Below, piece after piece: positions 20,386-32,431 of a DNA stretch of 64,000 nucleotides. The notes beneath the pieces are model-generated. The model did no database searches. It was not told the DNA's origin and worked only from the letters and a program-made list of their open reading frames with translations. The position numbers and the translations under genes are program-made. Source of the stretch: Paralichthys olivaceus (Eukaryota; Chordata; Actinopteri; Pleuronectiformes; Paralichthyidae); contig NC_091112.1 of assembly GCF_024713975.1 (NCBI RefSeq), positions 9,842,001 to 9,906,000 on the forward strand. Direction: 5' to 3'. Position 1 is the stretch's first letter, and every line of letters starts with the position of its first letter.

Positions 20386-21655
20386 AACAGAGGAGGAGGA
20401 GAAGTTTCTCTTCACCTCCACAAAGAATGAGACAAGGCCTCTGTGGTCCAGGTTATACGGGGACTACTGACTCTGGAGCGGTCGGGTTTCAGAGACATAT
20501 TTTGATGTAAAAGGTGCACACTGGTCTCAGATCAGCACTCTTTAATGTTTGATGCATGCAGGCAAAGATCCTGAATCGGTAGCTTAGACTGATATTTACA
20601 CTGAAAGATAGGCCGCGAGGGACGGCCTCACTGACGACCTGTGAGACTGTCGCTGACATGAAACATAAGAAAACGTGTGTCTTCATATTTCATCACATAT
20701 CCCAGGGTCCCGTGCAGAGAAAGGACAGAGGAAGGTGTGAGAGTAATACATATTGAACGGGGCTGAAAGCTTCTGTTGTTTGTGTGTGAAGACTGAGAGG
20801 CAACGGAGATTCACCGCTCACCTTTCTTACTTTGTCTCTCTCCGTCTCCTCTTTTTTTTCCTTTCATCCCCTCATCCCCCTGCCTTTCTGAATGCCTGCC
20901 TCCTCCTCCTCATCTCAGTGGACTCAGGTAGATATGTCACATCTACTGTGTGTTACATCATTACACAAGTGTTACCTTCGAGGGCCGTGACTGAGAGATC
21001 AGATTTTCCTGTCTGTGCAATCGTGCGCGCCACTAATGAGGTCAAAGTTTGACTGTGATGAGTTCATCCTGCCAAAAGAGGAATACATACTTTAAATTTG
21101 TACAGATTTTAATTATTTTAAAGCACTTATTCCCATTGTATATTTTAAATGTGTATATAACATATATTTTCTGTTTCAGAACTAAAACAAAATAATCTTT
21201 TTTGTACAAGCCACCTAGGGCAGTGTGACTATCAAAATGCACTTTTATTTTTCCAAGTATTAGTAAACATAAAAATAAGAGCATCCTCTTCTCTTCAAAA
21301 TTTGTTTGACAAGTTAAATTACCGCTGACTAAGGACTAATTTAATTATCTAGAGTTTATTCTTATTTATGTGCTGTAATTTAAAAAGGAAATGCTTTAGA
21401 CAAGGTTAATTTATTCTCTCTTTATTTTTGCCCTGCAGATGGAGATTGATAACTTTATACTTTGGAGATAAATGAGAAGATTGTGCAATACTATGTAGTT
21501 TTGCTGTTTTGTAAAAAGGTGTTTGTACTTTTCAAACTTTAGGAAAATATGTTTTGTATTATGTCTGGAAAAACTACTTCATGCTCTTTGTACAACTGGT
21601 TTTAATGACATAGTATTAGCCTATTTTATAGACTGAATAAAAGAGGTGAGGCTAA
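20386..21655 (+). other. kat2b: 3' UTR of kat2b
   Basis: AT-rich sequence follows the kat2b stop. A canonical AATAAA at 21636-21641 gives a UTR of about 1.27 kb. No open frame of interest lies within it. Confidence 0.6.
21636..21641 (+). terminator. kat2b: Polyadenylation signal of kat2b
   Basis: AATAAA is followed by the G/T-containing sequence GGTGAGG and then by a dispersed repeat. It is the most likely 3' end of kat2b before the convergent sgo1. Confidence 0.6.
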
Positions 21656-21659
21656 TTCA

Positions 21660-21960
21660 GCGTCTGTGGTGACTCAACTCAATCACATCATTTCTATGCC
21701 TCCGCACCAGCAACACCAGATGGCATTCTACCAAAGATATCTCAAGAACACATTGAGGGAATTTAGTCAGATTTGGTTTGAATGTTCACTTGGATTCAAG
21801 GATGACCTGGTTGGAATTTGGAGGTCAAGGTCACTGCAACCCTCTTAAATGCGTTATCTTAATGAGAATAATTTTAAATTTGGCACAATTCTTCACTTAG
21901 ACTCAGATTAAGTGATTAGATTTCAGTGGTCAAGGGTCACAATGACTCTGGATTAAAAAA
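21660..21960 (+). mobile_element. Dispersed repeat carrying TCAAGGTCA nuclear-receptor-type sites
   Basis: GATATCTCAAGAACA, TTTGGTTTGAATGTTCACTTG, GATGACCTGGTTGGAATT, AGGTCAAGGTCACTG and GTGGTCAAGGGTCACAATG are arranged as in a second copy at 39770-40110. The family is common in teleosts and noncoding. It lies between the convergent 3' ends of kat2b and sgo1. Confidence 0.6.
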
Positions 21961-22563
21961 AAAAATTATTAAACAATTTTTGAGTTTTGAGTTCAACCTA
22001 AACAAACAAGTTTAGATGGAACTCAGTTTTCCAGTTTTAACCCTTCAGAATAAAAAATTGCTCTCCAATAAAGCTCATTGTCTAAACTTGTCATTCGAGC
22101 AGAGCCATTAATATAATTTGTGTTCTTTTTTACGAAAGAGTAAAACATTTTAACCGAAAAATTTAACAGATACACATTTGGCCCTATGGCTCCACCCAAC
22201 CCCCACAAGTCTTTAAGGATAAGATGTATAGATGAGGGATAGATTAAATTTATTAAAAGACATTAACGTGCTCATATTCAGAAAAGCTCATACTCATTTA
22301 GGTATGATGGCACAACATATTTAAAATCCGATTTTCGGAAAATGAGGAAGTAGAGGAGAGAAGAGAGAATTTAAGTAAAAGTATGAAACATGAAAAGTTA
22401 AGGGAAAACAATCTTCTCCTGCTCACAGTCAAATTATGCGTATATACATATACGCATCCTACGCATATATATATATAGCATATATCACAGAAAGATGCAA
22501 CCTTGCAAATGAAAACCAAACTCTGACAATGTCAGCAAACACTTGAAAACAAGGTCGCTGCTT
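21961..22563. other. kat2b-sgo1 intergenic space and sgo1 3' UTR
   Basis: AT-rich sequence. Minus-strand AATAAA lies at 22249-22254 (seen as TTTATT on the plus strand) and is the likely sgo1 poly(A) signal, which would give a 3' UTR of about 310 bases. A perfect 10-bp palindrome lies at 22436-22457. Confidence 0.45.
22249..22254 (-). terminator. sgo1: Likely polyadenylation signal of sgo1
   Basis: AATAAA on the minus strand lies about 310 bases past the sgo1 stop. It is the first canonical signal downstream. Confidence 0.5.
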
Positions 22564-25500
22564 TCAGCGACAGCCGACAAATGACTCATTGTATTTCTCA
22601 AACGTCTGCTTGCCGCTCACAGAGTTCCTTGATTTCTGCACAGACCCCCTGTCAGTCTTCTCCTTGAATATAGGAGAACTGAGGAACTGCAGGTCTGTGA
22701 ATTTGTCTCCCCGCCGAAGTTTCCTGTTAGGATGAGAATATAATTGAGAATTCGTACAGTATAAAACATTTACCATGAGTGGCTTTAATATGCAAACTTA
22801 CGCATTCAGCGAGGGCTCCTTGTAGTCCACCACCATGGTGCAGCGCCGCTTGCGAGTGGGGACAGGAGTGGAGCATCTGCCATCAGAGGGGTACTTGCGA
22901 TAGGCTGCAGGGGACATATTGGTCATATCACACAGACTCAAGCCCCGCCCTGCTGTCCTTACACCAAGCCCACCTGTAGAAATGTGAAGGAAGATGTGAC
23001 GAGAAAGAGAAAAGGAAACAGAAGTTGTGTGTATTTCTGAGCGTACACCAGTGAACAGCAACAAACTCAGAGTGCAATAGAGATGACGCACAGAGAAGTG
23101 ACAGTCATTGGCCAATAAGCTTACGTTTCTTGCACGCCTTGATCCGCTGAGGTGTTTGATGTGGTAAAAGAGGAGTGTCGCTGGTGGAATCTCTGAAGTT
23201 GGACAGGACGTTGTCTATTCTCATCATCTCAGCTTCAACCAGTGGGCTGACAGGAAGCAAACAATCCTCCTCCATCATCTCACTGTGAGGTTCTGGCAAA
23301 CATACACAAATATTCACCTTTAAAACAAATGACCACTTGCAAAAAAACAGACATTCAAGCCCCAAAAGGAACCATAACAATTTTCCTCACCCTGACATTT
23401 TCGTTATTATTTTTCTGACAATCAGAAAAAAATGACAATCTGAAAAACATTGATGTCAAACTTGTGTGTCTATGCTGCTGGAATATTCCAACAAAGAGTC
23501 GTCAGAGTGGAAAGAAAGAAAGGTCCAGTTTAGTGTGCAGCTTAATTTTACTAAATTGCCACTGCATCCAAACTGAGAAAAAAGCCCTTTACCGTGGGTA
23601 AATACATAATAATAATAATATTATTGCCACACAGGCGGATTAGCAGATTGTTTTGTCGGTCTCCCTGTGGCATAAGAACTCAAACACTATAAACTATTTT
23701 AACAGACATAAAGTGAACATGTTGCAGAACATGTGCTCACCTTGGTGATGTTCCTGTTCCACCCCCTCAGGGTTAGGGCTGTTAGAGAAGCTCAAATCAG
23801 GGCAGTGAGGGAGATGACCTTCTTTCTCTTCAGGCTCTGCAGTCTTAGGACTTGATTCCTCATCTCTAAAGACTATAAAACAAAAAAGCAATGGCAGAAA
23901 TTGTTTGGTTATAACCATTAAATGTCTCTTTCAAAGCTTTTAAAAGTAATGTGAAATTAATGCCCATGTTCTCACCAGAGATCTCTTTTTTTGGAGGGAT
24001 GTTTTCCTTTTGTCTGGGCCGGCCTCTACGGGTGGTGATCCCTTTGGTCTTGCCCAGTGAAGTCTGTCTCCCCCTGGTTTTTTGAGGAACATAAAGGCTG
24101 TCCTCAGATTCAGATGATGGTGATGACGAGCTCGACTCATTCAGTCTGGAAGTGACATGTGGTGCATCAGTCTGGGCCTGTTCTCTTTGCGGAGCCTCTT
24201 CACTGATTGGTGTGGCCGGTTGACTGTCCTCAGCCTTCGCCTTGAACGGTGTGACGTGTACCGTCTCTTCACAGTCGAAGTCAAACGTGTCATTAAATCC
24301 CAGTGATGTGTTGAGCTTATTGCCCTGCGATGGAGGTGCTGCTCTGGAACGCGTGGCTGAACGGTCCCGACTCTTGGAGCGGGTTCTGGGTTTGGGATTC
24401 TCCCATGGTTTCTTTAACTGAGCACGCTCTGGTCTGCGGCCTCTCTCAGCTTTCCGTGCAGGCGCCTCTGGTTTGGTGCGCGGCTCTCGCTGGGCTTGTT
24501 TCCTGTTGGGCTGCTGGTGGTTGATTTTTTTAGGTGGGACTTGTTCAGGGGTAGAGTGCTGAAACTCTTCATTGTCAATGAGATCTGCAAGTTCTGATTC
24601 TGGACCAAGCTGTGGCTGATTTGGATTTTTTTCATCACCCTGAATAGGACTCGCTATTAAAGTCTCTAAGCATGCTGCGGCGTCACCCCCACTCAACAAC
24701 CTCTGTTCCTGCACACGCTCAGACCTCCTGTTGTTTCTTCTGTCAGTGTGCCGACGACGTACACCCACTGAGGATGGTAAAGTAGCCTGCTTGTCACATC
24801 CACGTTGTCCAGAGGTCTGAGGCTCTGTGAAGAAAAAGACAACATTATGAATTATACAAGCTCAATTTCAGAAGACAAATGCAGTAGTTTATTGGAATAC
24901 TGTAATCAACAGCTTTGTGTAATTTTCTGAAAATCCAAAGAACAGATTATATTTAAATAAATTTGGGGATCAACCTATCGTTTGAATAAAAATTTTAATT
25001 ATGTCCTACAATGCAACTTAATATCTACGTGGATGAACAAAATGAGTATTTCTACTCTTTTCTCAGCTGATGAGTTAGCTATACCTGCACTAATTGGTGA
25101 GGCTTTGCACACAACAGGCTCATCAGGGTTCTGGTTGGTCCGCTTTCTCCTGAAAATAAAACAGTAACAGATTGTCAGTCAAAAAACTCAGGATAAAGGT
25201 TGTAATAAAATGTTCTGCAATGAACTTTCCATTTTAAAGTTACCTTGCTGAATTCCTGTGGTGCTGAGGTTCAACGGAGATGTTTGTAGCTTTTGTCTAA
25301 AAAGATACATACACAAAAATATACATTCAGACAATTTGTAAGTGAAATCCAGAATCAGCTCTAATGTGAAACATGGACTGGATATGGGCAAGAGGAAGTG
25401 AAGGGTACCTCTGAGGTGCTCGCTGTCAGGGCTTCCTGCTCCTTGAGCTTCCTCTTGAGCAGGAGCAGGTGAAGGAACAGAGCCTGTTGCTCTCGTTTCA

Positions 25501-25909
25501 GCTGCAGGATCACTGCGTTGGCTTGTCTCACTTTTTCCTTTTCAGACTGCAGGGCTACAGCCAGCGCCTTGTTGTTCTGCTGGACACCGTTCAGGATGTT
25601 GTGTGTGGAGATGACCCCTGGGAGTAAACACAATAAGGTCAAATAAGATTATCATGTTCAATAGGGGCAAAATACCACCAACACCTGCATCTTACAAGTA
25701 CATTATAATGAACATATATTTTGATTTCAGTTACATTAACTGTGGGAAACGTGCTGATCCTCACCGCTGCTTTTGTGAATGATTCTGGGTCGTCCTCTGC
25801 TGGGAGCCGTGGCACTCGCCAGCCGTTTGTTCCTCTTCTCTTTCATCTTGTCCTTGATGTCCTCCAGACTCTGCTGGAAGGACTTCTTCTGGGCCCGTTC
25901 TTTCACCAT
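22564..25909 (-). CDS. sgo1: Shugoshin 1, complete in 8 coding exons
   Basis: It protects centromeric cohesin from separase and Wapl in mitosis by recruiting PP2A and binding phosphorylated H2A. Minus-strand exons: 25765-25909, 25409-25617, 25244-25296, 25085-25149, 23976-24824, 23741-23872, 23125-23292, 22802-22973, and the last 22564-22723. That is nine pieces and 650 residues (human SGO1 561). The N-terminus [20 protein letters not shown] and the coiled coil around residues 55-115 are the PP2A-binding part. The 849-base middle exon is low-complexity and basic. It holds a KEN box (about residues 430-432) for APC/C-directed turnover and an acidic FDF...TP segment (338-349). The C-terminal SGO box shows [11 protein letters not shown] and [15 protein letters not shown]. 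All junctions keep frame. Location next to kat2b matches human 3p24. SGO2 is excluded by length and locus. Confidence 0.93.
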
Positions 25910-25979
25910 GGCTCACGACCTCCGATCGGGTTTCAAGCGTTTGTGGGTTGTCCGGCTAATCAGCAGCGCAGCATTGTGA

Positions 25980-26109
25980 CCACAAACCTTAGCAAAACAA
26001 ACGACTCGGCTAACCTGCTAGCTAGGTTAGCAGGCTACTTGACGTCAACCACACGCACGCTCTATCTTCCGTAGCCGCAGGAGGACGTTATAAAATAAAT
26101 CGACTTACC
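25980..26109 (-). promoter_or_regulatory. sgo1: sgo1 5' region: noncoding exon donor and GCTAAC motifs
   Basis: On the minus strand a strong donor, GCTG|GTAAGT, lies at 26109/26108. It suggests a short noncoding exon (about 26109-26200) spliced to the coding first exon. Between them lies GGCTAACCTGCTAGCTAGG (26008-26026), with GTTAGC beside it at 26025-26030. This is the same hexamer type as in rab5a and ubqln4 first introns. CpG is mildly raised. Confidence 0.45.
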
Positions 26110-26715
26110 AGCATGTGTGCATCGACAAGCTGCTCGATGCGTGAATAAGACAAATGTGCTATTTAGTTCAAAATGGCAGCGGATGATAAGTTTTCTCTCT
26201 GATCACTAGCAGACTCTCAACGAGTTAACGTTCGAATTTTGAGCCGCGAGTGCTGATTGGTGGAAATTTCAGCAGACGTCACTTCCTCCAAGTGAAAATA
26301 ACGTTTCGCAAGATGGCGCTGATGCACAGAGGAAAAGAAATTGTACCTATAGTAGTGATTTCATATTTACTCACGATGTGTAGTTCTTCTATCACTTGGA
26401 TGAGATGAGATGAGATAGAACTGTATTTACGTTGAAGGGACTTCTTGTGCCAGATCTTTCTCCAAAGTTGCAATAACAAATAATTATATAGAAATATGAA
26501 AAATAAGTATCAAAATATCAGGAGAGAACCAGTGTTTAAATATATCGCAATACAAGTAAGATGAGTTCCAAAAATATAGAAAACAAAATATTTCACATGA
26601 TCATGAACGTAAAATTGTTAATGGTATTAATGATGGAAGTAAAGATATTGTCCATGAAATGATAAATGGAAAATTGCACATGTAACGCATGATAATGAAA
26701 GATGCACCTCATACA

Positions 26716-26960
26716 CACTATCTTTGGCCCCATATACTCCATATATACTTCATATGCTCTTAGGGCCTATATATACATTATCTCAGGGCCTATATATACG
26801 TGATCGCATGACCTATATACACACTATATTAGGGTCTATATACACACTCATTTTGGGCCTAAACACCCACTATGTTAGGACCAATATACACACTACCTTA
26901 GGGCCTATATATACACTATCTTAGGGTCTATATACACACAATCTTAGGGCATATACCTTC
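26716..26960. repeat. Minisatellite of about 23-31-base units
   Basis: There are about nine imperfect copies of a unit like CTTAGGGCCTATATATACACTAT. The variable positions include GGGCC/GGGTC/GGACC and TATATA/TACACA. The unit length drifts, so the array is diverged. It lies 0.6 kb upstream of sgo1. Confidence 0.8.
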
Positions 26961-28727
26961 ATACACCAACTCAACTGTCTCCCATTAAAATCCTACTTCA
27001 ATGCCACGAGTGCCTATTCCTGCCCTTTCTCAGGTTTTACTCAGTAAATGTTCCGTAAATATTGAATTACAGTAAAATAACTGGTCATGATCTCATTTTC
27101 TCTCTCAAGTCAAAGTCAAGCAGGCATGTCTTACTTGGCAGCAAACTGGGGAAGAAACTAGCACCCTTCGTGCAGGGCACTGCAGCTAATGCAACATCCA
27201 TTTGGACTGTTTTTGTCAGCGAGGATCCAAGAAAGTGTCTGCGACAGCCAAGTGAGTGGCGTATTGAGGCTACGAGAAGGGTTTTGGTGAAGCGCTGTGT
27301 TGTCAGTGTCGCCCTCTGAAAACAAATGACTTCAGTACGGGTGCCTCAGCTGTAAAACAGGCTTGTACTTTTGGGCAAGACCCTTGGGTAAAGTATGTGG
27401 TTCATTGTTGATTTAGCTCACTTTTCTCACAGATGTTTTCAATGGGATTATTTCTATACAGGTTGCATAAGAATAGCAGTTAAGATTTATTACTAAGAAA
27501 ATAAATATAAAAAAACTATGCAAAAATCCAGCTAACGTCATAAGCTCTTTTTAGTAACAGGCATGGCCTTTTGGTATTTGTGGTGGGTCTGAGTAAGTGT
27601 TGTAGGTGTGAGTGCTCCGTTACTAAGTGAGCCATACAAATCTATAATGACTCACTGTTTTAATAATAAGATCACTTCTTTTTCAACTAAAAGGTCCTTT
27701 ATTCTTGCTAAAGGTGAGTTAGTGTTACAGCTGCTCCCTTATTGCAGGGAAATAGTGAGTGTGTGTTTTGTACACAAGCCTTTTTGTATTAAATCAAAAA
27801 AAAGAGAGACAGGAGGGAGATAAACATAGAGTAAGACGGAGGGACTCCACAGGTTTTAGCACAGCTTGGTTTAATGGACAAATCCATCACACAGTCATTT
27901 CATGCCACCCCTGACTCTCCTTGTGTCAGACGCCTGGAGAGAAACTTATTATCACAGGTACAGGAAAAGGACAGAAGGGACTGAAATTTTAAACGGAGTG
28001 GGTTTTGTGCTAGTCGGAGAGAAATCAAGGCACAATAAAGATACAAACAACAACTGACTGCAGACAACAACACAGAAGAAGACACTGCCTTTTGAGTATA
28101 ACAGGAGCTACTAGTTCAAATATCTTATGATGTGATGCACTAATATCAGGGATTCACAAGCGAATCCTTGTCCAATCTGATTTCTAGTTCACCCATCCCT
28201 GTCCAGACAGTCTGACTGGCCAATAAAAAGATCATCTGCTTTCTTGCCAGATGAAAAGTATTAGCTCTAATCTGTGCACTCGCCTCAGACGGGACCCAAA
28301 ATACACAGCCCTCCTTTTTTTAATATGGAAAATGTGCATATGGTGCCATACTCACGATTTATGATAATGAAATCATAGCACAGGGTCTGTAATCAACCAC
28401 AAAAGCAAACCTTAAGCCAGAAACAGCTCAGGAAATCAGATTATAGCTTGTTTTATGAATCTCAGATTGATGAGTTGCCACCTACATCCTTACCCTTTTT
28501 TCTTTAGTTTAGTTACAGAAGGAGAACATCAACAACACAGTCCAAGACTTATTAGGATAATGATGCTTGTCGTAAAGATAGCACATATGCAGGAAGCCAG
28601 GAAATTATACTAAACATTTCAACATGATTGAAACTGAAATCAGCATCAATAACAACACAACAAAAATATACATATATCAAAAATATTATATATTAAACAT
28701 AAACTATATACATAATAAACAATATAA

Positions 28728-28915
28728 TTTCGACTGTATTTATGTAGCACTTTTCGAGTCTTATAGAACACTCAAAGTGGTTTACACTATAAGTAAAATT
28801 TATGTTTTATCACACATTCATTTAGAGGTAAACATACTACTGTTTGCCCAAGGACTGGAGAAGCTGGGGATTAAACCACCAACCTTCTGGTTCCCACATC
28901 CTGAGCCACAGCAAC
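28728..28915 (-). mobile_element. tRNA-derived SINE, reverse orientation
   Basis: Read on the plus strand it starts with the tail (GTAGCACTTTTCGAGTC, then ACTCAAAGTGGTTTACAC). It continues with TTGCCCAAGGACTGGAGAAG and the head GGGGATTAAACCACCAACC, the reverse complement of a B box. It ends with CCTGAGCCACAGCA. It belongs to the same family as 13045-13266 and 48182-48447. Confidence 0.65.
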
Positions 28916-31669
28916 CCAAATTATGATGTGCTCATACCCTTTCTCAAAATCATGTAAGTCCAAAGTTTGCTCTTCATTTGCAGTAGGTGGCGAGTAGTTT
29001 GCAAAGGTAACCAAAGCTGACAGAGCTCCAACACAATCCCTCGAATGGTAGATATGGATGTCAGACCCATTTCCCAAAAAAAGCCTCCTCTAACCTATAG
29101 CATAACATTACCACCTAATTGGTAAAATGACCATAATTAAGGGTGCCTGTGTAGTTATTAGCTACTACAGCTGGACCATCGACTGTGTTTACATTTGCAT
29201 TTATTATGTCTTTCAATATTGCAGGATTCTAACCTGAAAGCCTTTCCCTGGTGTGAGGAAGGCTTGTGTCTGACTGCATCGCTAAATGAAGGAGCTCTCC
29301 TCCAGCAGAATACATCTCTTTGAACCTGGCCGACAGCGGCACCGAGCCACAGACACACATTCAGCTCTCTGTGGGTTGCAGCTTGGTCATTATGCCCTAC
29401 AGCCTGCTCTTAAACACCCTGCTGTGCCATTTACTTCACAGCCAACATCCCCTCCATTTACTGATGTGTTGCTCCATGCCACACCGCCTCACAGGGACTA
29501 AAACAAATTCTGTTTGGCGCTTCGACAGCAACGGCTGCTACTTAGAAATGGAAATAGAATAAGGAATATAAAATGCCAGCTTTTGTTCCCTGGGCAGTGG
29601 GAAGCTGTGTTCTGAATGAATAACAATGATGAAAATGTTGGTACTATTTTTTTAAATTTATCATTAAAATTGTTTCAGTCATAACCCCGTAAATTTGCCA
29701 TATTTATGTCTGTCACACAATATAAGTGTGCTTTTAAAGGGATTTTCCAATATTTTTGATAGATACATACATTTGCCTGAATGAGAAGACACTAACATAC
29801 TAATATATCTGTATAGTAAATATGTTTACAGGGAAACAGACTTCCTTTCTGATTGTGTCTGACCTCTAATACTAATTAATCAAAACTTTATATACTTACG
29901 CATACAAAAAAAGTGTAAAAACAATAAAGTGCTAATTATTGTATTTTCCAAAATGTTGGCCTATTCTTTCAATCAATCCTCAAAACCCTTTCCCATTTTT
30001 TTTTTCTAATTTATTCCAGCAACAAGAATTCCCCCAGTGTTTATTCTTATTTAACTTAATATTTTTTTTATTACTTTTCAGTTGGCAGTAGTATTTCATG
30101 TTTTATTTTTTAAGTCGAGTTTCATCTTCCATCCCTCATCTCTGTTATATCATATTCTCATTACCATCTTTGTTTTATGACATCTGCAAAACGCAGACGT
30201 CAAAATGCTGCATCCTCATGCCAAAATCTTATTATAGTCTTTTTCTATGTGAGCATTGAGCAGAACTGCCCTCGCATGGCATGCACCGCTCTGTTCTGTA
30301 CCTTTGTACTCCGTCCAGGTAGCAGAGAATGAAAAATTCCCTGGATGTCAGGCTTTTGTGTTGCTGACATATGCTCATGCGTGTATGTGCTCATGGATGC
30401 CCTGAGAAAGAGTAAAAACGTAAAAAGAGATAACGAAAGAAAGACGACAAATAGGAGAAAAGTGAAGGCTGGCGAGGGACTGAGCCCAGGAGGTAAGGGG
30501 CCAGAGGAGGTCTGAATTCCGACAGCCTTTTGAAAATAGAGCATCCCACACACAGATGTTCACGATCACTGCACCACACAATTAATAACAATAATAATGA
30601 CTGCTGTGACAACTGGAGGATCAGGAGGCATTGATTGATTGGATGATAATTCTGTGAATTGGCTGGTGGAATTATTTACTTTGGAGCAGCTGTTGGTAGC
30701 AAAAGCAGACAATGTCTAATTAATCCAGTTTGGTGTCAGTCTGCTGATGAAAGACGAAAAGAAAACGAGAAGTCATGGAAAGTTGAAAAAGCTGCGATCA
30801 CAGAGCCTCTGACCCGATGAACTGAACTCAGCCTCGGAGAAAGGTTAAAATGGCCATCACTCAGATGTCAGATAATTTAGATAATGTCATCATTATCTGA
30901 TTCAGTCACGATTAAAATAGTTAATAGTGGTAAGAGGAATTTGCAGAAGGAGAAACAAGCCTGAGACAAAATCTAAACGTCTGCCTGACATGTTTCAACA
31001 TCATAAACAGCTCCTCAGATCAGTGACCGTACCCCAGCTGCAGCTCACTTGTTTTAAACCTCTAGTTCAAAATGAGATGCATGATGCAGTAAACCTGATC
31101 AAAAAGACAGACGATGAAGAAGGACACCGCATTCCTGCTTTGATTCTTCTCAGAGAAATGACGTTGGATGGGATGCAGTGGGGGTGAAAGGGGTTATCTG
31201 TACTCCCCAGGAATAAATAGTTGGAAAAAGAAGAAAAGTTTCATGAAGCCAAATAAAGACTATGGATGCGTCCTTTCCATTATTTTGGCAAATACTTGAA
31301 CACAGACCAAGGAATGATTGTTTCTGCGTGCTGTAGAGAAGGAGAATGAAACAGGCTCAGGTCAGAGGCTCAACTAAAAGAGTTATTGGTTTAGGAGGAG
31401 GTGATGCCTGAGTGCGTCTCGACACATCACATGTCTGGGTGAACACGTACACACGGAACAGAAAGTACGAAGATAGACGTGTTCCGATTATCTATAATCT
31501 AATAAATCTGTTAAAACAAAGAGCCATCCCACAAACTGATGAGTGTCTTGCTGAACTGTTATTTTAAAAAGTTATCTACCAAAATGCGTGCTTCAGCATG
31601 TGTCCTCCTACAGTCCAAAGGTTAATTGGAGACTCTAAATCAAACCATCATTGTGAATGTGAATAGGAA

Positions 31670-31885
31670 TGGGTGTTGGCCCTGCAATACACTTCCCTGG
31701 GGGCCACCAACCAAGGTCAGTGGTTGGATCTCTCGCATGCCCGAGTCTGCATGCCAAAGTCCACATGCCAAAGTGTCCTTGGGCAAGATACTGATCACCA
31801 AGTTGCTCCTGACAGCTGTGCCAGCAGTGTGTGAATGGATGACTGTAGCTTGTTCTATAAGCACTTTGAGTGTTAATAAAACACT
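31670..31885 (+). mobile_element. tRNA-derived SINE, degenerate copy
   Basis: GGTCAGTGGTTGGATCTCTC, a duplicated CATGCCAAAGT, TCCTTGGGCAAGATACTGAT and the tail ATAAGCACTTTGAGTG are present in family order. It lies between sgo1 and znf385d. Confidence 0.65.
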
Positions 31886-32431
31886 CACACAGAAAAGCCC
31901 TGGGAGGATGGCTGGATGGAAATAATGCAAGTTTTTAAGAGTTTGGAGACAGTAAGGGTAAAAAAAAATATTGGAATCCAACATGAGTATCCACAGCTAT
32001 TGTTTATTGGAAAATAACAAATATCTTGAGTCAAGCATGCTCTGATTGGCATTCACACATTCATTCATAAGATGCATATCTGCACGAGCACACACAGAGT
32101 TATAGTCATCATGGAGGTTCAATGAAAGAAGGACTCTCTTAAATGCTATACGGATTATCTATAAATCTATAAAAGTTAATGGAGTAGAGCACAAATGTTG
32201 CGTTAAGTTATACTTCTGTGATGGCTACATCTGTGCATGCACTCAACATTTCACTCATTTGCTGCTTTCGTGCCTTCGCCATCCCATCCTGTCGTGTGGT
32301 CCTAGCCCCCTGGTCCATGACACCCAAAGTATCTATTGATGTGTGAAGCAAGTACCGTTTGAAATCACGTCTTCTCAGGTGTCAGCTCTGCCTTTACCTG
32401 TAGTTCAGAGCTGATTGAAACGTCCATAGGG

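Larger units (their letters stand above)
26200..32431. other. Gene-free 6.2 kb between sgo1 and znf385d
   Basis: No reading frame here resembles a protein, and none has neighbouring splice signals that extend it. The stretch holds the sgo1 promoter end, a minisatellite (26716-26960), an inverted-orientation SINE (28728-28915), a forward SINE (31670-31885), and the likely znf385d 3' UTR toward 32.4 kb. The 29.25-29.57 kb part has higher complexity and GC than its surroundings and could be a conserved noncoding element, but I cannot test that here. Confidence 0.5.

Noticed and set aside
26716-26960. CRISPR-like array
   Set aside because: The units are adjacent and diverged with no unique spacers, in a vertebrate genome. 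It is a minisatellite.
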